From assembly GCF_014635905.1 (NCBI RefSeq), contig NZ_BMDS01000006.1:85419-149418 (forward strand): a stretch of 64,000 nucleotides of DNA, given 5' to 3'. Under the pieces are notes generated by a model. That model did not search any database and was not told the origin of the DNA. It was given only the letters and a program-made list of their open reading frames with translations. The position numbers were made by a program, and so were the translations under genes. This document shows, in pieces, positions 63,789-64,000 of this stretch (position 1 is the stretch's first letter; each line of letters starts with the position of its first letter). This stretch comes from Limosilactobacillus caviae (lineage in GTDB: Bacteria > Bacillota > Bacilli > Lactobacillales > Lactobacillaceae).

Positions 63789-63818
63789 TTGACAAGTTAA
63801 ATCGATATATGATATAAT
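63789..63818 (+). promoter_or_regulatory. rRNA operon promoter P1
   Basis: TTGACA (63789-63794), 18-base spacer, TATAAT (63813-63818), a perfect hexamer pair. It lies closest to the rRNA leader. Confidence 0.9.
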
Positions 63819-64000
63819 AAATATGTTGATTGACTGCTTAGTTAGTTAACTGGTAGACCTTTGAAAACTGAACAAAGTTTCGACGAATCAAATGTGTAGG
63901 GTCTTCAATCACGATGTGATTTGAAGCAAAATATTTGCGAAGTCAATTCGCTTAATAATAACGATAATTAAGAGCTATTCAAGTTCTGATATATTTTATA
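63819..64000 (+). other. rRNA operon leader, 5' of 16S
   Basis: CTTTGAAAACTGAACAAA (63860-63877) is the boxA-proximal phrase seen before many Firmicutes 16S genes. It is followed by a hairpin CTTCAATCAC/GTGATTTGAAG (about 63902-63926), possibly part of the RNase III stem. The 16S gene itself is not inside the window and should start just after 64000. The gap 63075-63600 is AT-rich with no gene visible. Confidence 0.8.

Overview
This 64 kb window looks like chromosome from a heterofermentative lactobacillus. Limosilactobacillus reuteri or a close relative is the most likely source. That is inferred from AT-rich low-GC Gram-positive base use, strong GGAGG ribosome binding sites, a complete dlt operon, a YSIRK/LPQTG surface protein and the characteristic pth-mfd-rqcP-divIC-yabR-tilS-hpt-ftsH-hslO-dusB-lysS order; no species marker (such as 16S) lies inside the window. 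No insertion sequences, prophage genes, CRISPR arrays or tRNA genes were seen.

Layout. 1-9.3 kb: rarA; a convergent lipL/HD-hydrolase/HAD-phosphatase operon; DUF1934-rpoE-pyrG with a CTP-type attenuator leader; a MurA that carries Asp in place of the catalytic Cys; and rpmE2. 9.3-12.4 kb: an EIIC-like membrane protein, a membrane-anchored alpha/beta hydrolase and sortase A. 12.5-19.1 kb: a five-gene carbon-metabolism cluster of PEP synthase, a cytoplasmic beta-helix protein, a divergent triosephosphate-isomerase paralogue, a class II aldolase and a phosphoglycerate-mutase-family phosphatase. 19-24.4 kb: LMW tyrosine phosphatase, lemA-htpX, murF and cshA. 24.7-35.2 kb: one giant 3501-residue Ebh-like adhesin. 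35-43 kb: a divergent glutaminase, dltXABCD (minus strand) and acpS-alr-mazF. 43-47.8 kb: a PyrR-type leader driving codB-codA, a T-box leader driving a single FAH-family hydratase, and a CBS/ACT protein. 48-61.5 kb: the conserved pth-to-lysS housekeeping block. 61.6-64 kb: an arylsulfotransferase-family gene, then the multi-promoter upstream region of an rRNA operon whose 16S gene should begin just past the right edge.

How the parts relate. Cell-envelope functions recur (MurA, MurF, Alr, Dlt, sortase and its probable LPXTG substrate, DivIC). Three RNA leaders each tie a gene to a metabolite or tRNA: pyrG (CTP, reiterative GGG start), codBA (PyrR/UMP) and the FAH-family gene (uncharged tRNA through a T-box). 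ftsH has a CtsR-like heat-shock operator over its promoter. The least conventional parts are the T-box-controlled FAH enzyme, the PEP synthase/beta-helix/TIM-like/aldolase/phosphatase cluster, the EIIC-like protein that seems to lack the phosphotransfer-linked residues, and the 10.5 kb adhesin gene with a dimeric higher-order repeat.
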